DNA of 64,000 nt from the NCBI GenBank assembly GCA_050433985.1, contig JBNPWE010000014.1:21182-85181 (forward strand), read 5' to 3'. The notes below the pieces were generated by a model, which saw only the letters and a program-made list of their open reading frames with translations, had not been told where the DNA came from and made no database searches. This DNA is from JACIYW01 sp014359745. Its GTDB lineage: Bacteria; Pseudomonadota; Alphaproteobacteria; Rhodobacterales; Rhodobacteraceae. The position numbers and the translations under genes were made by a program. Every line of letters begins with the position of its first letter. The stretch's first letter is position 1. Shown here in pieces: positions 16,664 through 25,092 of this stretch.

Positions 16664-18253
16664 TCAATGGGCCGCCAGTTTGTCCATCGCGCCGGGCTTG
16701 TCGTGCAGTGCCAGCCGGTCAACGATGGTTTCCGATGCCGCGTTCATCCCCACCAAGGTAACCTTGGTCCCCTCGCGGCGGAACTTCAAGACCACCATGT
16801 CGACAGCCGCGACCGATGATATGTCCCAGATATGCGCGGCGCTGACATCGATGGTGACGGCATCCAGCGCTTCCTTGAAGTCAAAGGCGCTGTTGAAGCG
16901 ATCGACCGAAGCATAGAAAAGCTGCCCCTCGATGCGATAGGTGCGCGCGCGCCCGTCCGGGGTGGCGGTGGAGGTGACGCGAAAGATCTGCGCGATCTTG
17001 CCCGCAAAGAACACCCCCGACAGCAGCACCCCCGCCGCAACCCCGATGGCAAGGTTATGCGTCAGGACCACCAGCACCACCGTGGTGATCATCACCACCG
17101 ACGAACTGGCCGGATGGCTGCGCAGGTTGCGCAGCGATGACCACGAAAACGTGCCGACGGACACCATGATCATCACCGCCACAAGGGCCGCCATCGGCAC
17201 CGCCCTGACCAGATCACCCACCAACAGGATCATCGCCAGCAGCGATACCCCGGCGAATGCGGTCGACAGCCGCGCCCGCCCGCCCGATTTCACGTTGATC
17301 ATCGATTGCCCGACCATCGCACAGCCCGCCATGCCACCGATGAACCCGGTTGCGGCATTGGCAACGCCCTGGCCGATGCATTCGCGGTTCTTGTTGCTGG
17401 GCGTGTCGGTCAACTCGTCAACGATTGTCGCCGTCATCAGGCTTTCAAGCAGGCCCACGGCGGCCACGGCACCGGCATAGGGCAGCACGATCAACAGGGT
17501 TTCCAGGGTCAGCGGCACATCGGGCAACAGGAATATCGGCAAGGTATCGGGCAGGTCGCCCATATCGCCAACGGTGCGCACATCCATCCCGGTAAACCAG
17601 ACAACTGCCGTCAGCACGATGATCGCGACCAGCGGCGCGGGCACGGCCCCGGTCAGCATCGGCAGCCCATAGATGATCACCAATCCGAATGCCACCAGCG
17701 CATAAGTGATCATCGGCACATCGATCAGTTCGGGCAGTTGCGCCATGAAGATCAGGATCGCCAGCGCGTTCACGAACCCCACCATCACCGACCGGGAGAC
17801 GAATTTCATTACGAAGGCCAGCCGGAACACCCCCGCCGCAATCTGCAAAAGCCCCGCCAGGATCGTCGCCACCAACAGATATTGCAGCCCATGATCGCGC
17901 ACCAGCGTTACCATAAGTACCGCCGTCGCCGCCGTCGCAGCCGAAATCATCCCCGGCCTGCCGCCAACCAGAGCCGTCAGCACCGCAATCGAAAAAGAGG
18001 CATACAGCCCCACCTTGGGGTCAACCCCCGCGATGATTGAAAAGGCAATCGCTTCGGGGATCAGCGCCAGCGCCACAACAAGCCCCGCCAGCAGTTCAGC
18101 CCTGGGATTGCCAAGCCAGTTGGCGCGGGTCTGTTCGGAAAGTTTTATCATCTGGGTCCGGTCTGTTGATTTGGCCGGGGGATCGGCGCCCGGCAGAGCC
18201 ACCGGCGGGGCCGGTCCATGGGAAGGCGCCTTCTGCGGTGCGGCATCGGTCAT
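16664..18253 (-). CDS. SulP family anion transporter with C-terminal STAS domain
   Basis: 529 residues from ATG 18253; ATG 18151 (MIKLSEQTR) would drop a low-complexity Pro/Ala leader and is a reasonable alternative. The transporter core begins LLAGLVVALALIPEAIAFSI and has about 11-12 hydrophobic segments, including the family signature VGLYASF. The last 120 residues form a STAS domain (FNSAFDFKEALDAVTIDVSAAHIWD). SulP proteins exchange sulfate, bicarbonate, chloride or organic anions; this subgroup is often called bicarbonate or sulfate permease, and the ion cannot be fixed here. Confidence 0.92.
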   Translation of the reverse strand: MTDAAPQKAPSHGPAPPVALPGADPPAKSTDRTQMIKLSEQTRANWLGNPRAELLAGLVVALALIPEAIAFSIIAGVDPKVGLYASFSIAVLTALVGGRPGMISAATAATAVLMVTLVRDHGLQYLLVATILAGLLQIAAGVFRLAFVMKFVSRSVMVGFVNALAILIFMAQLPELIDVPMITYALVAFGLVIIYGLPMLTGAVPAPLVAIIVLTAVVWFTGMDVRTVGDMGDLPDTLPIFLLPDVPLTLETLLIVLPYAGAVAAVGLLESLMTATIVDELTDTPSNKNRECIGQGVANAATGFIGGMAGCAMVGQSMINVKSGGRARLSTAFAGVSLLAMILLVGDLVRAVPMAALVAVMIMVSVGTFSWSSLRNLRSHPASSSVVMITTVVLVVLTHNLAIGVAAGVLLSGVFFAGKIAQIFRVTSTATPDGRARTYRIEGQLFYASVDRFNSAFDFKEALDAVTIDVSAAHIWDISSVAAVDMVVLKFRREGTKVTLVGMNAASETIVDRLALHDKPGAMDKLAAH

Positions 18254-18308
18254 GTCAAGTCAACATGGCCTGTGGCGATGGGCGTTGCGACGGGGCGCCT
18301 GGGTGATT

Positions 18309-19508
18309 ATGGCTGCCTTGATGGAACAGGTGGATGTGATCATTCTGGGGGCCGGGGCGGCCGGTATGGCGACGGCGGTGGAGGCCGGGCGGCGCGGGCG
18401 CCGGGTCGTGCTGATCGATCACGCGCGCGCGCCGGGCGAAAAGATTCGCATCTCGGGCGGGGGGCGCTGCAATTTCACCAATCGCCACATCGCCCCCGAT
18501 ACGGTGCCCGAACGGTTTTTGTCGCAAAATCCGCGCTTTGCGCTGTCGGCGCTGGCCAGATACACAGCGGATGATTTCATCGCGCGGGTCACGGCGGCGG
18601 GGATCGCCTGGCATGAAAAGACCCTTGGCCAGTTGTTTTGCGACGGTTCGGCGGTGCAGATCATCGACATGCTGCGCGCCGAGATGGCCGGGGCGGGCGT
18701 GGAACTGCGGCTGTCAACAGAGGTGCGCGATGTGCGCCACGATGGTGGTTTTTGCGTTGAAACCGGCAATGGCGCGATCCGGGCCACGGCGCTGGTGGTG
18801 GCGACGGGGGGCAAATCCATCCCGAAGATGGGCGCAACCGGGCTTGGCTACCGCATTGCCGAACAATTCGGCCTGCGCCTGACCGAGGTCCGACCGGGTC
18901 TTGTGCCGCTGACATTCGCGGCCGATGCGCTGGATCTGATGCAGCCGCTTTCGGGGGTGTCAGTCGCGGCGCGGGTGGGTTGCGGTGCGGCCACGTTCGA
19001 CGAGGGGTTGTTGTTCACCCATCGCGGGTTGTCGGGCCCGTCGATCCTGCAAATCTCTAACTATTGGCGCGAGGGCGGGCAGATCATGGTTGATCTGGCG
19101 CGCGGGCAGGATATCGCCCGCGCGCTTGGCGCCCGGCGACAAGAGGCCGGGCGCGTGTCGGTCAAGAATGCGCTGGCCGCGCTTTTGCCGGAAAAGCTGG
19201 CCCGGCAGGTGGTGGCGCGCGCGGGCGTGGCGGGCAATCTGGCCGATCAGTCGAACGCCGATCTGGACCGGATCGCCGATGCCGTGCACCGCTGGCAGGT
19301 CACCCCCGCCGGATCGGAAGGGTATCGCACCGCCGAGGTGACGCTGGGCGGTGTCGACACACGCGATCTTGACGCGCGCACTTTGGCGGCGCGCAGGGTG
19401 CCGGGGCTGCATTTCATTGGTGAGGTTGTTGATGTAACCGGTTGGCTTGGCGGTTATAATTTTCAATGGGCATGGTCATCCGGCTGGGCCGCAGGGCAGG
19501 CGGTATAG
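18309..19508 (+). CDS. NAD(P)/FAD-dependent oxidoreductase (HI0933/YhiN family)
   Basis: 399 residues from ATG 18309, divergent from sulP. The N-terminal FAD motif is VDVIILGAGAAGMATAVEAG, followed by the family marker EKIRISGGGRCNFTN. The C-terminus has FIGEVVDVTGWLGGYNFQWA, the FAD-closing block of this group. The family (aminoacetone-oxidase-like) has structures but no firmly assigned reaction. Length and motifs are complete. Confidence 0.92.
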   Translation: MAALMEQVDVIILGAGAAGMATAVEAGRRGRRVVLIDHARAPGEKIRISGGGRCNFTNRHIAPDTVPERFLSQNPRFALSALARYTADDFIARVTAAGIAWHEKTLGQLFCDGSAVQIIDMLRAEMAGAGVELRLSTEVRDVRHDGGFCVETGNGAIRATALVVATGGKSIPKMGATGLGYRIAEQFGLRLTEVRPGLVPLTFAADALDLMQPLSGVSVAARVGCGAATFDEGLLFTHRGLSGPSILQISNYWREGGQIMVDLARGQDIARALGARRQEAGRVSVKNALAALLPEKLARQVVARAGVAGNLADQSNADLDRIADAVHRWQVTPAGSEGYRTAEVTLGGVDTRDLDARTLAARRVPGLHFIGEVVDVTGWLGGYNFQWAWSSGWAAGQAV

Positions 19509-19615
19509 GCCTGCCCCTTGGTTTGCGCTGCGCGGGACATAGGTGTAGCGTGGCACCGATCGGTCGCCTTTCACAGCACCAATACACCCGCCCATTTCTG
19601 AACCGAGGTTTGACG

Positions 19616-20491
19616 ATGAACGATACCACCGGCTACACCCCCCCCGCCGTCTGGACATGGCAAGGCGAAAACGGCGGAAAATTCGCCAGTATCAACCGCC
19701 CCATCGCCGGGGCCACCCATGAAAAGGAACTGCCGGTCGGCAAGCATCCCTTGCAGCTTTATTCACTGGCCACGCCGAATGGCGTCAAGGTAACGGTGAT
19801 GCTGGAGGAATTGCTGGCGCGCGGCTTTTCCGGCGCCGAATACGACGCCTGGCTGATCCGCATCAGTGACGGCGACCAGTTCGGCAGCGGCTTTGTCGGC
19901 ATCAACCCGAATTCCAAGATCCCCGCCATGGTCGATCACAGCACGCCAACGCCGACGCGGGTTTTCGAATCCGGCGCGATCCTTCTGTATCTGGCCGAAA
20001 AATTCGGCGCGTTCCTGCCCACCGAGCACAAGGCCCGCACCGAATGCCTGTCGTGGCTGTTCTGGCAGATGGGCAGTGCGCCCTTTCTGGGCGGCGGTTT
20101 CGGGCATTTCTATGCCTATGCGCCGGTCAAGATCGAATATGCGATTGACCGCTTCGCCATGGAAACCAAACGCCAGCTTGACGTGCTTGACCGGCACCTG
20201 GCCGGATCGGAATTCATGGTTGGGGCGGACTATACCATCGCCGATATCGCGATCTGGGCGTGGTACGGGCAATTGGTGCTGGGTCGGCTTTACGATGCGG
20301 CGGAGTTTCTGGATGTGCAGTCTTACGCAAACGTGCAGCGGTGGGCACAGGCGATCGACGCGCGCCCGGCGGTGTTGCGAGGCCGCATGGTCAACCGTGT
20401 GTTTGGTGATCTGGACATGCAGTTGCATGAACGCCACGACGCCAGTGATTTCGATACCAGAACCCAGGACAAGCTGGAAACGGCAAGCTGA
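19616..20491 (+). CDS. yghU: glutathione S-transferase family disulfide-bond oxidoreductase (YghU type)
   Basis: 291 residues. The long N-terminal arm GYTPPAVWTWQGENGGKF and THEKELPVGKHPLQLYSLAT is particular to the YghU/YfcG Nu-class, which reduces disulfides with two glutathiones. The thioredoxin-like domain has FVGINPNSKIPAMVD and ESGAILLYLAEKFG, and the helical domain ADYTIADIAIWAWY. No ribosome site is obvious except weak GAGG. It stands as a single gene, followed by a strong hairpin. Confidence 0.93.
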   Translation: MNDTTGYTPPAVWTWQGENGGKFASINRPIAGATHEKELPVGKHPLQLYSLATPNGVKVTVMLEELLARGFSGAEYDAWLIRISDGDQFGSGFVGINPNSKIPAMVDHSTPTPTRVFESGAILLYLAEKFGAFLPTEHKARTECLSWLFWQMGSAPFLGGGFGHFYAYAPVKIEYAIDRFAMETKRQLDVLDRHLAGSEFMVGADYTIADIAIWAWYGQLVLGRLYDAAEFLDVQSYANVQRWAQAIDARPAVLRGRMVNRVFGDLDMQLHERHDASDFDTRTQDKLETAS

Positions 20492-20520
20492 TCGTCGGGC
20501 AGGTTTATCCCGAAACTTGC

Positions 20521-20543
20521 GGGCCTGCCCGGCGGGCAGGCCC
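20521..20543 (+). terminator. strong hairpin after yghU
   Basis: GGGCCTGCCC and GGGCAGGCCC pair over 10 bp around a GGC loop. There is no T run, so it could stop or protect the yghU transcript before accB rather than act as a classical terminator. Confidence 0.5.
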
Positions 20544-20671
20544 GAAATATCCCGCAAGACAGGAAGATCTGTATTTCTCCCTGAAACTCACGCCTTTTCA
20601 CCCCCATTCGGCTGGCGTATAAGCAGCCCACGCCGGGCCGGGGCCCGGTGTCGTATCAATACGGGGTGGCT

Positions 20672-21160
20672 ATGACCAAGGAACGCAACAACGCGGATGT
20701 GGCCTTTATTCAGGCTTTGGCGGAACTTCTGAACGCCAACAAGCTGACGGAAATATCCGTCAAGCGCGACTATGCCGAGAATGACAGCCTGAACGTGCGG
20801 GTCTCGAAACACCTGAATGTGGCCCCACCCGCCGCCACCGTCGCCGCCGCCCCGGTGCAGATGCCCGCGCCCGCGCCGCAATCCGCCGCCACTACCGCCG
20901 CCACTCAGGATGATCCCGCCCAGCACCCCGGCGCGGTGACATCGCCCATGGTTGGCACCGTCTATCTGCAATCCGAACCGGGCACGCCGCCCTTTGTTTC
21001 GGTGGGGGCCAGCGTGGAAGAGGGGCAGACCCTGCTGATCATCGAGGCGATGAAGACCATGAACCAGATCCCCGCCCCCCGTGCCGGCATCGTCAAGCGC
21101 ATTCTGGTGGGTGACGGCAGCCCGGTGGAATATGGCGCGCCCCTGATGATCATCGAGTGA
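20672..21160 (+). CDS. accB: acetyl-CoA carboxylase biotin carboxyl carrier protein
   Basis: 162 residues from ATG 20672. The N-terminal part (FIQALAELLNANKLTEI) is the usual AccB leader, followed by an Ala/Pro-rich linker (residues 50-85) and the biotinyl domain with K128 in IEAMKTMNQ. AMKT instead of AMKM is normal for this order. It carries CO2 between the carboxylase subunits in the first step of fatty-acid synthesis. Seven bases separate it from accC, so accBC is one operon. Confidence 0.96.
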   Translation: MTKERNNADVAFIQALAELLNANKLTEISVKRDYAENDSLNVRVSKHLNVAPPAATVAAAPVQMPAPAPQSAATTAATQDDPAQHPGAVTSPMVGTVYLQSEPGTPPFVSVGASVEEGQTLLIIEAMKTMNQIPAPRAGIVKRILVGDGSPVEYGAPLMIIE

Positions 21161-21167
21161 GGCGGGG

Positions 21168-22514
21168 ATGTTCGATAAAATCCTGATCGCCAACCGGGGC
21201 GAGATTGCCCTGCGCGTGATCCGCGCCTGTCGCGAGATGGGGATCAAATCGGTCGCCGTACATTCCACCGCCGATTCGGATGCGATGCATGTGCGCATGG
21301 CGGATGAAGCGATCTGTATCGGCCCGCCGCCCTCGGGGCAAAGCTATCTGTCATTTCCCGCGATCATATCGGCCTGCGAGATTTCGGGGGCAGAGGCCAT
21401 TCATCCCGGTTACGGCTTCCTGTCGGAAAACGCGCAATTCGTGCAGATCGTCGAGGATCACGGCCTGACCTTCATCGGCCCTTCGGCGGAACATATCCGG
21501 CTGATGGGCGACAAGATCACCGCCAAGGACACCATGCGCAAGCTGGGCGTGCCCTGCGTGCCCGGATCGGCGGGCGGCGTGGCCGATATCGACGAGGCGC
21601 GCAGGGTGGCAAAAGACATCGGCTTTCCGGTGATCATCAAGGCCACGGCGGGCGGCGGCGGGCGCGGCATGAAACTGGCGCGCACTGCCTCGGAACTCGA
21701 AGTCGCGTTCCGCACCGCGCGGACCGAAGCCAAGGGCGCCTTTGGCAATGAAGAGGTCTATATCGAGAAATACCTGGGCACGCCCCGCCATATCGAGGTT
21801 CAGGTGTTTGGCGATGGCAAGGGTGGTGCGGTGCATCTTGGCGAACGCGACTGTTCATTGCAGCGCCGCCACCAGAAGGTTCTGGAAGAGGCGCCGGGCC
21901 CCGTGATCACGCCCGCGTTGCGCGCGCGCATCGGTGCCACCTGCGCCGAGGCTGTGGCGCGCATCGGCTATTCGGGGGCCGGCACGATCGAGTTCCTTTA
22001 TGAGAACGATGAATTCTATTTCATCGAGATGAACACCCGCCTTCAGGTTGAGCATCCGGTGACCGAGGCGATCTTTGGCGTCGATCTGGTTCGCGAACAG
22101 ATCCGGGTCGCGGCGGGCATGCCGATGTCTTTCGGACAGGACGATCTGGTGTTGAACGGCCACGCCATCGAGGTGCGGATCAACGCCGAGAAACTGCCGA
22201 ATTTCGCGCCCTGTCCGGGGCTGGTGAAGGTGTTTCATGCACCCGGCGGGTTGGGGGTGCGGATGGATTCGGCGCTTTATGGCGGCTACCGTATCCCGCC
22301 CTATTACGACAGCCTGATCGGCAAGCTGATCGTGCATGGCCGCGACCGCCCCGAGGCGCTGGCGCGCCTGGCACGCGCGTTGGGCGAATTGATCGTGGAT
22401 GGGGTGGATACCACCGTGCCGCTTTTTCACGCGCTGTTGCAGGAACCCGATATCCTGGCGGGCAACTATGATATTCACTGGCTGGAAAAGTGGCTGGCCG
22501 ATAACCTTGGATGA
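21168..22514 (+). CDS. accC: acetyl-CoA carboxylase, biotin carboxylase subunit
   Basis: 448 residues. It shows the whole ATP-grasp biotin carboxylase: FDKILIANRGEIALRVIRAC at the N-terminus, the glycine-rich ATP lid TAGGGGRGMKL, the EEAPGP segment, catalytic MNTRLQVEHPVTE and a C-terminal domain ending YDIHWLEKWL. It carboxylates the biotin on AccB using bicarbonate and ATP. The length is standard. Confidence 0.97.
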   Translation: MFDKILIANRGEIALRVIRACREMGIKSVAVHSTADSDAMHVRMADEAICIGPPPSGQSYLSFPAIISACEISGAEAIHPGYGFLSENAQFVQIVEDHGLTFIGPSAEHIRLMGDKITAKDTMRKLGVPCVPGSAGGVADIDEARRVAKDIGFPVIIKATAGGGGRGMKLARTASELEVAFRTARTEAKGAFGNEEVYIEKYLGTPRHIEVQVFGDGKGGAVHLGERDCSLQRRHQKVLEEAPGPVITPALRARIGATCAEAVARIGYSGAGTIEFLYENDEFYFIEMNTRLQVEHPVTEAIFGVDLVREQIRVAAGMPMSFGQDDLVLNGHAIEVRINAEKLPNFAPCPGLVKVFHAPGGLGVRMDSALYGGYRIPPYYDSLIGKLIVHGRDRPEALARLARALGELIVDGVDTTVPLFHALLQEPDILAGNYDIHWLEKWLADNLG

Positions 22515-22589
22515 TCGGGGGCTGATCGGGCGCGCCCCTCACAGACGCGGCACCACTGCGACGGGCACGTCACAAAAGTATTATTATTA

Positions 22590-22650
22590 TTGTCAATAAG
22601 TTCACACAGGTTCACCCCCGCGTCACATACTCGTCACAGTTCCGTCACAG
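22590..22650 (+). promoter_or_regulatory. phased array of GTCACA-type direct repeats (PhoB/OmpR-type operator)
   Basis: CGTCACA occurs at 22621, 22632 and 22643, exactly 11 bp apart, preceded at about 10-11 bp steps by GTTCACC (22610), GTTCACA (22600) and TTGTCAA (22590). Seven-base direct repeats with four-base spacers are the layout of Pho boxes and related OmpR-family sites. The array ends 80 bp before the outer-membrane gene at 22730. Which response regulator binds is not shown by sequence alone. Confidence 0.6.
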
Positions 22651-22729
22651 GCCTTCTTATGCGGCGATCACGGCCCCAACTGTGGTCAACAGACAGCAAC
22701 GGCTGGCTGTTCAGCAAATGGAGGCTTTG

Positions 22730-23302
22730 ATGAACCTGACAATGATCCCGTCCCGGTATGTTCTGGCTATGCTTGCCCTTGGTGCCTCTGCCGGGCTGGC
22801 CACCACCGCCTCGGCACAGCAACAAGGAACCTGGGATGGCGCATATGGTGGTATCGCGCTGGGCTACGGCGATTTCGACACGGACGGATCGACGGTGGGC
22901 GACGCTGACGGGGCGATCGGCGGATTTTTCCTGGGGTACAACCGGGATTACGGCGATTGGGTCGCGGGGGCCGAACTGAGCTATGATTTCGTCGATGGCG
23001 ATTTCAAGGGCAGTGGCGGCCAGATTGAAGAGATCGCGCGGCTGAAAATCCGCGCCGGTCGTGATTTCGGGCAATCGCTTGTCTATGTGGTGGGCGGGCC
23101 GGCCTGGGCCGAGGCCTCGCTTGCGGGCGGGGGCAGCAATGATGAAACCGGCTGGTTCGCGGGTGTCGGCGTCGACCACAAACTGACCGAGCGCTGGGTG
23201 TTGGGCGGCGAGGTGCTGTACAACCAGTTCGACGATCTGGCCGGGCGGAACAACGATGTCGATGGTGTCACGATGATGCTGCGCGCCAGCCTGCGGTTCT
23301 GA
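22730..23302 (+). CDS. outer-membrane beta-barrel protein (porin-like), paralogue 1
   Basis: 190 residues from ATG 22730 with GGAGG in place. The signal peptide ends TASAQ. The mature chain alternates polar and aromatic residues as in an eight-strand barrel, with WDGAYGGIALGYGDFD at the start and the terminal strand MLRASLRF ending in Phe. It resembles the 197-residue product of the next gene in layout (DPDG/DADG loop with IGG, glycine-rich strands, VLYNQF/ALYNSI near the end), so the two are tandem paralogues. The phased repeats upstream suggest two-component control. Confidence 0.85.
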   Translation: MNLTMIPSRYVLAMLALGASAGLATTASAQQQGTWDGAYGGIALGYGDFDTDGSTVGDADGAIGGFFLGYNRDYGDWVAGAELSYDFVDGDFKGSGGQIEEIARLKIRAGRDFGQSLVYVVGGPAWAEASLAGGGSNDETGWFAGVGVDHKLTERWVLGGEVLYNQFDDLAGRNNDVDGVTMMLRASLRF

Positions 23303-23326
23303 TGTGATCGTGGCCTGGCGGCAAAG

Positions 23327-23345
23327 CGTGACATTTTGGTGACAG
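23327..23345 (-). promoter_or_regulatory. two-repeat PhoB-like box
   Basis: On the minus strand, CTGTCACCAAAATGTCACG: two TGTCAC units 11 bp apart with an AAAA-type spacer, close to the Pho-box plan CTGTCAT-N4-CTGTCAT. It lies between the paralogous barrel genes, about 160 bp before the second one. Confidence 0.45.
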
Positions 23346-23507
23346 ATGCGCGGGCTTTGGCCGATACTGGTGGGAAGCCCGGCGTCTCTTTGCTTATCTG
23401 TCGCGCAAGCGTTTGAGGGCCTTACAATTTCTCGTTGTCGTCCCTAGATGGATCAAGTGCTGACTTGGTCAGAAGTCCGGGTCACGCCTGACATAAAGGA
23501 GACGACA

Positions 23508-24101
23508 ATGAGACATATTCTGGCAGCTACCGCATGCAGTCTTTTCGCGCTTCCGGCCCTTGCCGGGGGGCCGGTGGAGCCGGTCTACGAACCGCCCGTC
23601 ACGGTGATCGAAACGGTCCCGGCGCCGTTCAACTGGGGCGGCGGATACGTCGGCGGTCAGATCGGTTATGGTAAATTCTACACCGATTCCAATGTTCTGG
23701 GCGATCCCGATGGCGTAATCGGCGGTGTTCACGCCGGGTATAACTGGGATATGGGCGATTATGTCTGGGGGATCGAAGGCGATATCGATGCCGTGGATGC
23801 CAATTTCGACAACGGGGCGGGCGATATCGATACCATGGCACGGCTGAAGCTGCGGTTTGGCCGCGATCTGGGCCGCACGCTGATTTACGGCACCGTCGGC
23901 GGCGTACGCGCCGAGGGCGATGTGGGTGGCAGCAGCCAGAATGACATCGGCTGGCTGGCCGGTGGCGGCATCGATTACGCGCTGACCGATAACTGGATTG
24001 CCGGGGCCGAGGCGCTTTACAACAGCATCTCGAACTTTGACAATACCGGGGCCGACTTGGAACAGGTCAGCCTGCGCGCCAAGATCTCGTACAAGTTCTA
24101 A
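23508..24101 (+). CDS. outer-membrane beta-barrel protein (porin-like), paralogue 2
   Basis: 197 residues from ATG 23508 behind AAGGAGACGACA. The signal peptide ends ALAGG. A Pro/Glu-rich stretch follows (VEPVYEPPVTVIETVP), and then the barrel begins with WGGGYVGGQIGYGKF and ends RAKISYKF with terminal Phe. Its sequence layout matches the upstream gene. Function is unknown; small barrels of this type often change with nutrient or envelope state. Confidence 0.85.
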   Translation: MRHILAATACSLFALPALAGGPVEPVYEPPVTVIETVPAPFNWGGGYVGGQIGYGKFYTDSNVLGDPDGVIGGVHAGYNWDMGDYVWGIEGDIDAVDANFDNGAGDIDTMARLKLRFGRDLGRTLIYGTVGGVRAEGDVGGSSQNDIGWLAGGGIDYALTDNWIAGAEALYNSISNFDNTGADLEQVSLRAKISYKF

Positions 24102-24128
24102 GGCGCGCGCAGCAAGCGATACCAACGC

Positions 24129-24163
24129 GCCCCGCCACCGACTCGAAAGATCGATGGCGGGGC
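24129..24163. terminator. hairpin after the second barrel gene
   Basis: GCCCCGCCA (24129-24137) pairs perfectly with TGGCGGGGC (24155-24163). It starts 28 bp after the stop codon. No T run follows, so it is a likely 3' end structure rather than a textbook terminator. Confidence 0.5.
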
Positions 24164-24379
24164 AGCATGGCACCCCAAAGGCCCCGCCGCCGACAGCCGA
24201 TCGGCTTGTGCATCTTCCTCCATCGCTGACAACCGCCCGCTACAGCGTTTCGGCTTTATAGCCTGCCGGTGCGGATGGCAAACTTATCGACCGCGACCGC
24301 TTTGGCAAGGTCGACGCTCTGTGGCCGGTTCCTGGGTCTGCGTTCTGCGATCCAACGGGCGGCGAGGACTTGCCCGGTC
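24164..24379. other. gene-free stretch at the left edge of the catabolic island
   Basis: I find no supported gene here. At 24240-24255 lies CTACAGCGTTTCGGCT, which recurs in inverse orientation at 42139-42154 as part of a larger inverted repeat. The stretch probably holds repeat and IS debris, since a transposase remnant starts directly after it. Confidence 0.5.
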
Positions 24380-24622
24380 GACGTGACGGGGCATTGCCCT
24401 GGATATTGTGCTATTGCGCGGCGGGCAAACGCGATCCTGTTGCTGGATGATGCAGAGATCTGTGCCCAAATCGCAAGGTTTCTGTTTCTTGACGACGACA
24501 CCATACGCGGCAGGTCACAAGACCTGGCGACAAGGCGGTTGGGACAGCCTGACCGTTGACGGCTGGAAAGGTAGTCAGTCCCGCATGAAGCCAACACAGG
24601 AGGCAGCATGCTTTAGGGCATT
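24380..24622 (+). pseudogene. IS630-like transposase N-terminal remnant, frameshifted
   Basis: One frame reads CAIARRANAILLLDDAEICA and ARFLFLDDDTIRG, the helix-turn-helix start of IS630-family transposases. The similarity then passes to another frame reading HKTWRQGGWDSLTVDGWKG, which is what should follow, so there is a frameshift near 24510. The match stops by about 24620 and the catalytic DDE part is absent. It is decayed mobile DNA at the left border of the 25-38.9 kb island. Confidence 0.65.
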
Positions 24623-25024
24623 TCGATTTTTCACGATTTCTGGCTGAAACGGGGGTATGGGCGACCTGAAATACGCATGGTGCTGCGAATGCAGTGCCGT
24701 GTGGCTGTGGGTTTGGGCGGTCAGGCCCGGCATGTTGGGCCGTGTGGCCTGACTTCCACGCTCTGGGCCAGGCGCCGGTTCAGGTGGTGGAACTGGACGG
24801 AGCGGCGCATTCGCCCGGGTGAGAACGGCGGTGCAAAATCAGACCACGGAAGTGCCGCCGCTCTTGGCGAGTGGCGCGGCTTGGGCGCGGCATAAGGGGC
24901 AGTCTCACCGTCCTCGCAGAGACGGGTTCGCATTTGCCTGACATCGCCCTTTCGCGTCACAACCATCAGAAATTCGGGTTTTGGCGTAGCATCGGTATAG
25001 GTCAAAAAAGTTGCAATAATAATA
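24623..25024. other. gene-free stretch, probable mobile-element debris
   Basis: About 400 bp without a supported gene. The 24750-24900 part looks like a fragment of coding DNA on the minus strand but I could not assign a family or an intact frame. The last 70 bp become AT-rich and include the promoter region of the acyl-CoA dehydrogenase gene. Confidence 0.45.
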
Positions 25025-25042
25025 TGAATGATCCATCATTCA
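25025..25042. promoter_or_regulatory. palindromic operator TGAATGA-N4-TCATTCA, site 1
   Basis: A perfect 7-bp inverted repeat with spacer TCCA, 51 bp before the TTG start of the acyl-CoA dehydrogenase gene. It matches the arms of the Bacillus FadR (TetR-family) operator. A second copy with one arm mismatch is at 26262. The TetR-family gene at 38159 is the natural candidate ligand-responsive repressor. Confidence 0.7.
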
Positions 25043-25092
25043 GTTATGGGGGTGCCGAATCTACCGATTTGGATGAGTTGGAGGAGAACGAC

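Noticed and set aside
25024..25092. ATG 25024 as start of the acyl-CoA dehydrogenase
   Set aside because: It has no ribosome site, lies in a perfect operator palindrome and gives a non-conserved 23-residue leader. TTG 25093 has GGAGGAG at the right distance.
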